Source of the DNA: Eimeria necatrix
Lineage: Eukaryota; Apicomplexa; Conoidasida; Eucoccidiorida; Eimeriidae
Direction: 5' to 3'
DNA: 64,000 bases
Assembly: GCF_000499385.1 (NCBI RefSeq)
Contig: NW_013654618.1
Coordinates: 62,001 to 126,000, forward strand
Shown in pieces: positions 50,661 to 61,620 of this stretch; the first letter of the stretch is position 1; each line of letters opens with the position of its first letter. The notes under the pieces were generated by a model. It had not been told where the DNA came from and ran no database searches. It worked only from the letters and a program-made list of their open reading frames with translations. The translations under genes and the position numbers were made by a program.

Positions 50661-52995
50661 TGAGCTAGGTAGCTTGCTATCCGGCTGTGGTTGTCTGGCA
50701 AGCCGAAGGCAGAGGGCCAAGCTGCAGCTGGCGGCAGCGGTGTAGCGCAGGCTGTGCGCTGGTTGTCGCGTGTCTTTTGTCTTTGCAGTCAATCGTCTTG
50801 CTGACCGCGAAGGAGACTACAGACGGCAGAGGCAGCAACCAAGGCCCCTTGATAGCAGAGAAACCGGAGCTGGGCCTAGTCAGCGAGGAGGTGGTGAGTA
50901 GCCAGCAACAGAAGTAGAGGCGGAGACCTCACAGCAGCAGAAAATGGAGAGAGCTGTTGCTCTTTGGGCTTGTTGCTTGTTACAGGAAATAGTGTTTTTG
51001 ACCACGCACTTGGCATTGGGCTGTTTTCAATGATATTTCTCAGAATTCTACATTCACCTGGCAGCATGGACAAAACACGTGCATTCTTCTCATAGATACG
51101 TTAACTGTAGGAGAGATACATTATCTCAAAGCTCATGAGTTCGCTCGACCAGCCTTTACAAGGCTCGTGCCTCCGAGGCAATTTTTCTTGACGTAAGCAC
51201 CATTCCCATTTTCCCTGTACCGGGCCTTATTTCCCAAGAAATGAAACGGCATATAGGAACCTTCAGAGGCATGAAATTGCCCTCGTTAATAGCTCAAGAA
51301 GCTTCGTGTAATGCAGTCCTCATTCACCGTCTGGAACTCTGAACGTTTCCTGCATCTTATTTTCAGCACTTCAAGATCAAATCTACTCTTTCAGAAGATA
51401 GTATCATCTGTACCGGACAAAAATTTAGATAATTGATATGCTTCAAGTTTTATTATCCTATTTGCTCAAAGACGAAGTGGTAAAACTTCTCTTCTGACTA
51501 GATTTCACAGGAAATGAGGCTGTGTGCTTTTTGTCGTCAACGCATGTGCTTGACGAACTCTTCTGTCTTGCTCTTGCATACTTCTTGCTGTGAGTTGTTG
51601 AATTACTTCGGCATTCCTTCACTTGTATATATACAAGTGAGCCAGAGGAATTTGCAATTGAGCTGAAGGCGATGAAAATAGCTTGAGGCATAGCAATAAT
51701 AAGGCGTATTCGACTATCGCGACTACTCTCTGCATGCATGCATGTAAGTAAACTACATAAGACTGCAACGGAAGAACTGCAGCAATAAAACAGTAGCATA
51801 TCTTGAAAAATAGCATTAGGAGTGTCAGGAGCCCAGTTGAGCGGTTCTCTTTCTTCAGGCAAACGTACATTCTATCCAGTGAAGGCAAATTTTTGTGATG
51901 AAGCCGCAAAGAGGCCACTACGTAGGGCTGGGGCTTCTGAGGGTGGGTCAGGTCACAACTAAGTGGAGCTAATTGATACTGCTGCAATAGCTGGCGTCAA
52001 TAAATTGGGGCTTACTGCTTTCCAAACAAGTACCGTCGTTTATTCCATCTATTCGTTCTACCCTAGGCGGCAGAGTCGCAGTAAATGCCTAGCAGTTTAC
52101 AGAGTTGGCACGTTTCTATGCAGAATCCCCGAACACAGCAATCTTTCAACCATTTCATGAGTTAGGAAATGCGTTTCGGGGATTCTTTTTGGATGCCCAG
52201 AGCTTTCAGCAGAGCAGGACGTTTCGTATCGGCTGGTAGCTGCTAGAAGAACGACAAATCCGCACATTTTTCAGTGGCAGAAGCGCAGGCAATGCATACT
52301 GCATACTTTGGAAGATATGAGGTGAGAATGCCCCATCATAGCTGCGCACCACAGCTAGCTCGCTACGTCCAAGACCACTTCGGCAGATTCAGAAGATTAA
52401 AATGAATTCCAGAGTCGCCCTCGAAGCACGTGTCTACGCACATCTCGTGCCGTTACGTGCTTCGCCAGGGTTTGGATATACCCGCATCTGCATGTGTAAA
52501 ATTTAAGGAGCGAAAATATCTATCAATTCCGATCCGCTACAATCAATGAAGACTATTGCGAAACTTTGGTGGGTGTTCAGTATCTGGAGCTCGGCATAGT
52601 GATGTACAGAGTTACTGTACATGCTTTATAGTGTCAACTATCTTTCTCAGATTAAATTGTCTAAGAGGCCTGTGAACACTCGACTTAATGGTCCCGGTCA
52701 CTAGATCGTCACTTCACGTGAGAACTCTCCAGAATCATGCGATCGCCCAAATACTAGAGCTAAGCAGACACGTAGACGCATCAGTGCAATGGCCGCCATG
52801 TGCACGAAGATCGCCTCGATCCTTCTTCTAATCTCCGTACCTTCCTCATCTCCGACCGTAATGAGAACCGCTCACACCGTCAACACAGTAGTGGCCATGA
52901 AAGTCAGAGCACTAAACAGGATCCAAGAACATCGTTAAAGCTGTGAAACGCGGGGGAAGCGCTTGAATGCAGGCTAAAGCGCAACAGCCACTCAC
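50661..52995. other. Largely unassigned region
   Basis: A possible plus-strand exon follows a good acceptor (GTCTTTGCAG, about 50780-50789) and reads to about 50890, with two plausible frames and no family match. The remainder (51-52.9 kb) is AT-rich with no supported gene. The 3' end of the Cys-rich minus-strand gene may extend into it. Confidence 0.35.
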
Positions 52996-53601
52996 CATTC
53001 GGCACGATTGTAACGCTGCAGCGCTCAGCAAGAGCAGACACATACGATGCTAACTCAGCATCCCCTTGTTGGGAGACAAAACCTTCTCGAGTGGCCTCTT
53101 GAGCTGACATGCCTCTTTAGCTGACATTTGAATGCAGCAACTAGCATCTGTTGATATAACCACTGCAGAGGCAGTCCTTGTGAAATTCAGCCTGCATTGA
53201 AGCTATCAGCACTGCTTCACGGGCTCTACAGTAGCCTGCGGGCGGCAAGCCCAGTTGAGCATGCCATTTCGTGGGCTTCCATGATGAGGAATAGTGAGTG
53301 ATACAGACTTCATGCTCACAAATGGCGCAGCGCTGGGGAGAAAGCGCTTGGAGCTTGCAAAGGGCACACGTGAGCTTAGTATCCATTGGGCCTGCCAGTG
53401 TGATATTTTCACAGTAAATGAGACACAAAGCACTCATTTCACTGTGCATATTTCGATTTGTCTAAAGCAGGCAGTTTCAAGTAGCCCCCGATCGGCGGTG
53501 TCTTCTCTAGTGGCTTCTGAGTTCGCAGCAGTACACGCATCTGGGGCCCCTCCACAAAGGGAGCAGCATGTATCTTCAAATATTACTGCAAGACGCCCCA
53601 T
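52996..53601 (-). CDS. Cys-rich, probable zinc-binding protein (fragmentary model)
   Basis: Minus-strand segments look coding but the exon chain is incomplete. ATG 53601 begins MGRLAVIFEDTCCSLCGG with a CxxC pair. A second segment near 53380-53160 has the spacing Cx2C-x9-Cx2C-x4-C (CALCKLQALSPQRCAICEHE) followed by His and further Cys (GYC, FHKDC), as in treble-clef/FYVE- or RING-like zinc modules. A third segment (53090-52996) ends at a good donor (AATG/GTGAGTGG), so more exons should lie below 52996. It lies downstream of the centrin gene on the same strand. No family is named with confidence. Confidence 0.45.
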
Positions 53602-53769
53602 CTGCCGACTCCAGTTGTTGTCTCTTGTTGGGGTGCAGCTTTGGTCACTGGAAGCTGCTTGTGGGGTGGAAAACTTTGTGTGCTCAGCTACTGTACCTTT
53701 TATCAGAAAGGAATGCAAATTCTCTTATGAATATTTCGAATTCTAGTAAGTCTGGGTGCAGGCGGGTCA

Positions 53770-54613
53770 TCAGCCTCTAAGTATTCGGAAGAAATCTTCT
53801 TCCGTTACGTGCAATGATTTTCCAGAGGAAGCATGCGCAAGCATTTCGCGAAGCTCTTCGTCCGATAACTGTTCCCCCAAGTCGTTTGATGCCTTCTTTA
53901 AGTCATCCCACGTTATCACATCCTTGCCATTAGAGAGAGCCAAGAAACCTGCGGCGCGTGCATCCGCAATGTGGAACATCGGCTGTGTTGAACTTCTGTT
54001 GAGGTCCACTCCTTGGCTTCAGATTTAGTTTGCACCAGAATTAGTTTTCCCATACCTTTGCTAAGCTGCTCCCGGGTTGGCTTTTCATTCATTTTGATTT
54101 TCATGATCTCCAGAAAGTCATTGTAGTCTAGTTGCCCCAAGGATTCCTGCTCAGTACCTTGAATTGCTGCACAGAAAGCCCATTCACACAGAGCAGCATG
54201 CTCAAGATGCACCCCAACAGTTACGATTAACTGGCCTGTTTGATGGCAGGTAAACAAGTAGCAGGCTCCGCCTGATGACCTATGCCATCCAACATCATGG
54301 ATAAGCTTTGGATTAGCCGAACGATGTCTGAGGTCTGAACACTCGTACTGTTTCTTTGCTTATCCGCTCCCTCGTTATTCCTTGCAACTTTTCTATTCCG
54401 CTCAACTTCTGCAATAAGCCTCTTCAGTTCATCTCTCGACGGTTCAAATCCCAAGGCTCTCAAGGCCACTCTCACTTCCTTTGCGTCAATCGTTCCTGTG
54501 CCCTCAGCATCGAAGAGGTCAAATGCTTCCTTGATGTCAGCTCTCTGTTTCTCAGTGGGCTCTAAACGGGGTCTTCGACTCCCCTTCCCAGCTTTACTTG
54601 ATCTGTCTGGCAT
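53770..54613 (-). CDS. CEN: Divergent centrin (EF-hand, centrosome protein)
   Basis: Centrins are calcium-binding proteins of centrioles and spindle poles. Three exons keep phase: 54613-54349, 54166-54056 and 53948-53770 (184 residues; usual centrins are about 170). A basic N-terminus precedes [20 protein letters not shown], the centrin signature. EF-hand 1 ([12 protein letters not shown]) has all ligand positions. EF-hand 2 is interrupted by about 20 residues ([16 protein letters not shown]) before [12 protein letters not shown]-hands 3 and 4 keep the helices ([24 protein letters not shown] and [12 protein letters not shown]) but their loops lack the acidic ligands. So only the first loop looks able to bind calcium. 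The junction of exons 1 and 2 uses a GTACGA donor chosen for phase, so part of the EF2 insert could be intron. Confidence 0.85.
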
Positions 54614-55924
54614 TTTGGTGAGGAATATTTGTCGCCAAATTTAGAGGTTATGCGCATGACATCTCAGCCCAGGACATCTGCAGACGTTCTTTCACAGAGG
54701 TGCGGGAGAACCAGGATAACCAAGATAGCTTTCACGCTGTTCAAGCAAGTGTAGTTGCTGAATTTACCACCCTGTCCAAGGGATTCAACTCTGATCCTCT
54801 GACACACTCAGTCGAAATCACTGGCTCAATAGTAAGACACCTAGCGCTTGAAAGTCTGTGAGGTGATCTCTGAAGTATTATTAACTGTAAGTCTTTTGGA
54901 TTCTGCTAAGCCCAGTGGAGTAAGACCAAGTTGCACTTCGCAGGGTCACTTCCCCAGCATGCAGGTAGGCTTAGCGTGGATCTTTACGGAGTTTCCCGCT
55001 CAGCAAAAAGAAAGTTCCTGCTTTAGTACACGTCAGTTGTGCGCAGCAAAGGCTTTATAACATGTGCTCTACCGTCGAGAAGTACAACCGATTTTATTCG
55101 TAGTCAAATCCGGCCTAGAGTCTCATGGTGCAGCCCGCTGTGCCACACCGAAGTGACTAGAATTTACTGAGACTTTTCCGCATGTGCAGATATTCAATGA
55201 CAACCATGATGAAAGTCTATTTAAAACATCATTGTTGGTGTCAGCTGGGCAACGCGTCCAGCCAACCAGGTCAAACGTTAGTCCTGCGTCATGCCCTGAA
55301 GAGCCCCAAACGGTAAACTCCTACCGTGAAATGTTTCAGCATGTTCTTGCCACATACAAGAGCCATGTTGATTTTCTCAGTGCATTTCTCATAGTTTTTT
55401 CATTCATTGGATAGCGAAGCCCTCCGAAGCCCCAACAAGGCTAACTCGTGGGCTACCACGCGCCTGGCAGACTTGGAGAAGCGGTTTCTCGTGAACAGGC
55501 TCAGCGGTGCATTAAACGACTACAGCGAGAGACAGCCTGTATGTTTTTTCAACTGTAAATCTTAAGGGAGGTGAATTGGCGTGGGGTTTGGTCGCCTCAC
55601 GCGCAAATGCTCGGGCCAGGCGTAATTGTGGCGACCCTGGCAGGGTACCAGCCATTTCGAATTCCTGCATTGTGAAGACGGGGATTAAGCTTCTTCCGCC
55701 ATCCGCATCACGCTCCATGCATTGCTTTTCAGCGTCTGCGCTGCGGCTAGCACTGCCCTTCGACGCCACACTGAAAACACGTATAGAGGCTGTTACTTGC
55801 ACAGGCGCATGTGTTAATTCAGTCCCGCATGGGCACGAGCATGTCCTCTAGCATCATTATGAGGTAGCATGGTGAATGGCGACAGTTTGGCGTGTAGCTC
55901 TTGGAACAGCTTACCTCGGTGGAA
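54614..55924. other. Intergenic with a possible 5' exon of the SNARE gene
   Basis: An exon-like block at 55415-55538 (acceptor GGATAG, donor GTATGT) encodes RLADLEKRFLVNRLSGALND. It would splice in phase to 55898 just before the SNARE ATG. Otherwise it is the divergent promoter region of centrin and the SNARE gene. A minus-strand frame at 55802-55512 lies inside this putative intron and is probably chance. Confidence 0.4.
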
Positions 55925-56881
55925 ATGTTGAACGAGTACGTGACGGAATTCAACAGCCTGCGTGCTGAGGTGGAAAGCATGCTAGATGATCATGAGTCCG
56001 GCAGAGATACATCGCGAATGGCAGTGCTTGCACAGTCAAAGCTGAGCGAAATTAAAGGCAAGGGACTACAGCTGTTTTGAGCGACGTGCCCTTGCTCAGG
56101 TTGCGCGGCAGTCAATGACCCGACAGCCGCTGAGGAATTTAGCTTTTCTGTGACGTTTTGTGCTCCGTGAATCGTGGCATCTCATCTGATACTATGTGTG
56201 TCCTCAGATTGCCTTGGGGCATTTGAAATGGAATTGCGTTCAATGCCCCTAGCTGAGCGAAGCTGCCATTTAAGTCAACTTCAGACCTGCCGCAATGAGT
56301 TTGCCTCCCTGGAACGCAGGTGTGAATTTTTACTGCCAAGCGCTGACTCGGACCGAAATAAAACACAGGGGGAGACAGAATCACTGTTCTCTTTGCCGTG
56401 CCATCAAAGCGAGGCGGTAGTGCTTTGCTTGCATTTTTGGCTTGAGTGCGCTGCAGATGCCTGCTAGCTGCTTCGGGTGCGAGGAAAGCGCCTACAACCA
56501 CTGAAGGGAGACAATGCGATCATACTTTGGAAAGGCTTAATAATGCGAACGTTCAGGTAAGGAATAACGCGTGGAATCAACAGATTCTTTCGTGCCTTGT
56601 TGCCCTGTTGCTCACATGCGTAGACCCTTTTTCCCGACCGGAAGCACTGGCAGTTGAGGCCCGATCTCCTTTTTCGTTTCGGCGTTTCTCAGCTAGCCAG
56701 CACACGGAAACTTGCCGAAGAAACTGAAGAGGTAGGCGCGAATATCCTCTGCAATCTGTACATGCAAAGGGAAAGCATTCAACGTGCCAAAGGTCACGCT
56801 GAACAAACGGATGCTAGCTTGAGTGAGTCAAGGTCTTTAATATCGAAAATGGGGAAATGGTGGTCCGGTCTAATTGGCTAG
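55925..56881 (+). CDS. VTI1: Vti1-type Qb-SNARE
   Basis: Vti1 proteins act in Golgi-endosome and vacuolar fusion. Exons 55925-56057, 56208-56319, 56457-56556 and 56693-56881 keep phase (177 residues). The N-terminal helices read MLNEYVTEFNSLRAEVESML and FEMELRSMPLAERSCHLSQL, matching the Vti1 Habc domain. The SNARE motif reads LAEETEEVGANILCNLYMQR (zero-layer Gln in YMQRES), then TDASLSESRSLISKM. Intron 1 has a GC-AG border. The frame stops after KWWSGLIG with no membrane span, whereas Vti1 proteins end in one. A further spliced exon is likely; GTGGTC at 56860 could be its donor. An upstream exon could extend the N-terminus. Confidence 0.85.
56058..56207 (+). other. GC-AG intron in the Vti1-type gene
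   Basis: The donor reads AAAG/GCAAGG instead of GT; the acceptor reads TGTCCTCAG. The join gives Gly/Asp-Cys-Leu-Gly-Ala-Phe and restores the Vti1 alignment (G plus AT forms Asp). No GT donor nearby keeps phase. Confidence 0.7.
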
Positions 56882-58290
56882 CCACTCTATTTGGAGAAGA
56901 ACGCGCCATGAGCGCATGCTTCGTCAGGGTCTTAGCCCCCGCAGGCGGTACAGATATTGGGCCTGCCCTTTTTCTACTGGCTAAGCCATACTCGAGTTTC
57001 GCTTGTTGCCAGCTGGCGAAACTGGGGACCCCCTTTGCCGCACACCATTTTGTCGACCCTTTCTTCAGTAAACTGTACGCAGGGTCATTTACACTGCGGA
57101 TTTATACACCGCATCAACCACAGGACGTTTTGGAGCAGCTTCATTGCGTTTTGGTAGTACTGCATTTCCCCACCCAGTCAACAGCATGTTATAGTTGCCC
57201 AGCCCGTATGTGTAGCCCAGAAGCCCAGCTGAGCTAGATGGAGCCAAGATTTAGTCTCTTTGTGGACGGATCTCGACGCAGTGCTCCGGAGGTCCATCCA
57301 GCGCAGACTGCTAGCGCTTCGGGTACCTCCCTTGGAGAGTGTGCCGGCAGTGCCTTTAAGACACGGGAGGCCCAATCCCCTTTGGAAAATGTGGAAAAAC
57401 CATTGGTGGGGAGATGTAATGATGATATACAGGGCTACAGTGCAAGGTTTAACGTTTCACGCAGGGTGCCGTGCCGAGGATGTTGCACTGCAGCAAGCTC
57501 CGACAGGGCTCGTAAGATATGCGAAACGTCCAGATACATTTCATTACTGGCACGAATCAGATAGCTGTAGATGCGTACGCATCAGTATGAAAGTCAAAGA
57601 GAAGAGCAGAAGAGCATTACATATGAGGATAAAGCACATAGCTCTCACTAGTAAGGCGATCCGCCCTTGCTACGAAGAGAAATTACAGAAGTCTCATCGA
57701 TAATATTTATGACAGCACAGTACAATAAGAAAGCTGAAGGGGGTTCTGCAGTGCACGCAGTGCAGTAGTGGGAAGCACCGGTGGTCACCCCTTTCGGCGG
57801 TTGGCAGCCACAAAGATGTGCCCTCTGGTCACGGCATCTGGACATGCAACATCTACTGTAATTAAACACATTCAGGAATATATCTGGATTTGTGTGCGGC
57901 TTGTATTTCAGCGGCAGGCTCTCTAGGAGCAGCGGGACCTCATGCAAGTACGCCTACCTGCCTGTAGGCGGCAACAAACAAAGGAACACGTATTATGACT
58001 GAATATTTGACGATCGCACTGTCAACAAGCTTGGAATATTAATCAATCGAGCTGTGAAAGGCTTCATGGGGCAGTTCTTCGGTGTTTTTCCCCGGGGCGC
58101 ATTAGAGAAGCGCGTTGAGACGGTGTCCTGAGAAACCCATACGCCATATGCCTTTGTCCACGGCTTTTTCACCCAAAAAGGAGAACAATCAGGAGCATTA
58201 AATGTGATTAAGCCGTTGAACGGCCCAGTAAATCGATCCTTGCCCCAATTCTAGTGAAAAACACCAGAGCCACTCTACAAACGGGCTTCA
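56882..58290. other. Unassigned region after the SNARE gene
   Basis: Should include the missing C-terminal exon of the SNARE gene; I found no exon giving a span of about 20 hydrophobic residues in phase. Candidates after CAACCACAG at 57125 yield only a 10-residue aromatic tail. From 57.2 to 58.2 kb I see no supported gene. Confidence 0.35.
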
Positions 58291-60601
58291 ATGACGCGCC
58301 GTGATTTGCCGAGAATAGCGGAGGTACAGGATATAGAGGTCATGGATGACGATGCCGAAGATCTTCCAGTATTTGTGTCCCCCATTCCAATACACCCGAC
58401 CTCCACGCTGACCCGCGTTTCAACAATAAGTGAAGGACTTGCCTCTCCTGGCGCTGAAGCCCTGTTTCCCTCGTGGAAGCGACAGCTGCGCCGCTCCAGG
58501 TCAAGCGAAGCAAAACAGCACGCTTCTTATCTGCTTCATCCTGTTTCCCAGAAGAGCAACCTTCTAGAACAATTCGGGGGCAATGACCTGGGCGGCCAGT
58601 GGATGACCCCGAGAATTGGCGCTGCTAGCAGATTCAACCGCACAGATGAAGCTGCAAGTGCAGCTGCAGTGGCCGCTGCAGTTGCCGCAAACACACCTCC
58701 GAAGATAGGTGACGTAACGCATGCATTTCTGCACACGTTGGCTGGAGCAGCGGGGGCCGTCGTGGCGATGGGAGTCGTTTACCCTTTGGACTCCCTTCGC
58801 ACCATCCAGTCAGTCCGAGGAGGGACTGTGTGGGAAGTTGCTAACCTCCACTTGCATCATGGCGGCTGGAGGCGCTTGTATAGGGGGATGAGAGCTGCAC
58901 TCGCAGGAGTCATCTTCAGCTGGGGCACATACTTTTTCGTTTACACGTTAGCGAAACAAAAGGAGAAGAACCGGTGGGTAGTACATTTTAAGCAAATTTT
59001 CTCGCAGTAGGCCGAAGCGTCTCTAAGTGAGCGAAAACGTGAGTGAAGTGGTACCTGTTGGTATGGTCGATTTTGGAGTATTTTGTCACAGCAGAGGAAC
59101 GAAGCCCAGAACTGGCACGAATCTCCCCATGGCGATTGGTGCAGGAATATGCTCTACAGTCATTAGCAATCCATGTAAGTACTAAACAGTCTTGTAGCTA
59201 GTGCTTAAGGAGCCTATGCACTCCAAAATTAAAAGATTCCAGGTACTGGTATGGTGCTCTTGACTAAGATGAGGTCGGAGTGCTGCTTCATATTCTGACT
59301 CAGTCTGGGTGGCCAACACTCGGCTGAAGGTTGACTTTTCCACTAGGGCTAAAGAGCAAGTAAGGCCTGCGGAATTCAACGCTCCCCCGCGACAAATTGC
59401 CGACGCAGTGCAGCAAATGGGACGCAGGACTTAGACCAACCAAGTCGTATTCCGGTGCTTTGCAATTGTTCCGCGTGCTTAGTGATGTGCTGTTGAGGGA
59501 TTCCAGGGTATTTTCAAGATGCTGGTTGAAATTTTTCGAGAAGAAGGACTTCGCGGATGGCTTGCTGGAATTGTACCAGCGCTGGTTTTGGTTCTGAACC
59601 CAGCTATTCAGTTTGCTCTCTATGACCACTTGAGACTGAAAGTATTGCAACTCAAACAGGTTGGGTTTAAGCCCCCGCTGACTAATACGAAAACAGAGAA
59701 TGGCCAATGTTCGGTTTCGGGCTGCCTTAATACTTTTCAAATGTCTGTTTTTGCGTGCGTTTTGTTACTAGAGATGGCGCATGAACTCACCAGTGTCCTC
59801 GTCAAATTCACTCAGTAGTCAGCACAACAGCCCGCGATCCTTCGCTTCTGATAAGCTTCTCCGGGCCCACGTAACACCAGCTGAATCGTTTCTTATGGGT
59901 GCGCGTTCTCCGCAGTGCTCTTTCTGCTCTTCGTACGGTAGATGCATGCAACAAAGCCATGGAACATGCGGCACACTGGAAACACAACACTTGGTTTCTA
60001 CGCACTTGATCGACAGTGGTACTGTGCATAGTTCTCCATGGGCATATCCTTACCAGGCTTGCGACCCACCAGTGCGGTGACTGTGCAGCGCTGCTTCAGG
60101 TCTCACGGCAAAGCTGGTTGCAACGCTGGTTACCTACCCGTACCTTGTGGTCAAAACCAGAGCGCAGAGCAAAGTGTTCAACGTTAAGGACTACTCATGT
60201 ACGGGAAACGCAGTAGCGCCCGTCACAGTCGTGTAGACTCCTAATTTGCATGCCTTTGTCGGGCGGCCGCCTCCCGAGGAAGCTCTTTGCGAATAGCTTC
60301 CCGATCGCCACGAAAGCCACCGCCTCACCTGTCTCACTCCAATCTAAGTTCAGTAGCAATGACGCCTGTGCTGCGTGATTATGTGCCCCGCGCAGCCAGC
60401 GTACGGAGCCTAATTATGATCCTTGAGACGGAGGGTCCGCAAGGTCTCTATTCAGGTCTGCCCTCAAAGCTTACGGCCACATTGCTATCCTCCGCAATAA
60501 TGTTTACCGTGTATGAACAGCTGCTTCCCTTCGTCGTCCACTTGTTCAGATCATTCAGGATGTCGAAGAATGGGCAACCTCGAAATATCCAGTTGAAGTG
60601 A
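58291..60601 (+). CDS. Mitochondrial-carrier-family protein, PMP34/SLC25A17-like
   Basis: SLC25A17/PMP34/ANT1 carriers move adenine nucleotides, CoA, FAD or NAD across the peroxisomal membrane. Seven exons keep phase: 58291-58973, 59095-59174, 59304-59359, 59507-59659, 59772-59898, 60100-60198 and 60354-60601 (481 residues). After a 145-residue N-terminal extension come three repeats: LAGAAGAVVAMGVVYPLDSLR; MAIGAGICSTVISNPFWVANTRLK with LVLVLNPAIQFALYDHLR; and MGLTAKLVATLVTYPYLVVKTRAQSK with GLYSGLPSKLTATLLSSAIMF. The NPAIQF and WVANTRLK blocks are typical of the PMP34 branch. Repeat 1 has PLDSLR, where the family usually has PxD/E-x-x-K/R. Sorting cannot be read from sequence: mitochondrion is possible. 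It is convergent with the uS8 gene. Confidence 0.9.
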
Positions 60602-61074
60602 GCTAATTTTGCGCTGCGACGCTTCGTTTGCCCATCACTGACTCGCCGCTCCATTGTGCTATATACGGTTCCAACGCAACTGGCCGCACAGTAGCCTCCG
60701 GGAACTTGGCCGTGCTGCAATATGTGGGCGTCTACCATAAAATGCGAGCAGGGCCCTCAAACGGCCACCTAACTGACAGGCGTCATTTCTGTTTTAGTGA
60801 GCAACTCTTGTACGCGCGCTGTCTGTCGTAAAAACTTCGTGTCAGCAACGTTGTGCCGCTTCCTGCGAATGTACTTGAGACGAGCTACGTAAAATGGTTG
60901 GACTAGTTCGATGGGAACTGCTTTCGCTTAATGCTTAAAAGAACTTGAGCGCACAGAGTCCAAATCAAGCGCTGCTTGAAGAAGTGCTGCTTCGGAAGCA
61001 ACGCAAGGATGCACTCGCCACTGTGCCCACCAGATGGCGCACTCAATTCACGATACCCCTACGCATGTAACGGC

Positions 61075-61620
61075 TCAGAAGAAAAAACCGAGAATCTTTC
61101 CTCCGGTATGCTTCCTACGGGCTTCCTCATGGTCCATAATGCCATAAGCAGTCGTCAGCACCAAGTGGCCAAACTGACGCGATGGCAGCAAGTTCGAGCA
61201 GTATTTTTCAATATTGGCAACCGTCACATCGTACCTGAAGTCGAGCCACAAACAAGGTTTGCCCAGAGTGGCTTCCCTTTAAAGACGCAAGCCGTTAACA
61301 CCGCCCTATCGTTTCTGGGCTCTAAGCAGTCTAAAGCCTTTCGATGACAATTTTTTGTGCACTAGAACTTCTTTTTGTAATACTCACCTTGGGCTGATTA
61401 CACCGCACTTGTTGATGCGCCCAAGCAGATCAACAACAATCTTCTTCGAACGGTGGTCATCGACAATCTCGAATTCACCGATGTAGCCACGCCTCTGCAT
61501 GCACTGCAGGAACTTAACGACCACCTTGCTTGATGGCCGAATAAGCACCTGACGGCGTCCTCGCTTTTCCGCGTTGACGATTGTCTTGAGGCAGTCGGCT
61601 AAAACGGACATGCGCACCAT
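61075..61620 (-). CDS. RPS15A: 40S ribosomal protein uS8 (RPS15A/S22)
   Basis: Small-subunit protein that binds the central domain of 18S rRNA. Two coding exons, 61620-61388 and 61234-61075, join in phase (AG plus G gives Arg) to a 130-residue product, exactly the usual length. Landmarks: start [90 protein letters not shown] and stop. An acceptor (CCTCTTGCAG) abuts the ATG, so there is probably a 5' UTR intron, common in ribosomal protein genes. Identity is firm. Confidence 0.98.

Noticed and set aside
50687..50917. Plus-strand short frame with a hydrophobic start
   Set aside because: A good acceptor precedes part of it, but two frames are equally likely and no homology is visible; a resemblance of one frame to an RPS10-like tail was too weak because the rest of RPS10 is absent.
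51458..51987. Two overlapping minus-strand frames with hydrophobic stretches
   Set aside because: AT-rich region, different frames over the same DNA, no splice partners; not supported as a gene.
55512..55802. Minus-strand 96-codon frame
   Set aside because: Lies inside a probable intron or 5' region of the Vti1-type gene and shows no family signal.
57260..57703. Plus-strand frame after the SNARE gene as its membrane-anchor exon
   Set aside because: It is hydrophilic and Trp/Arg-rich, with no span of about 20 hydrophobic residues.
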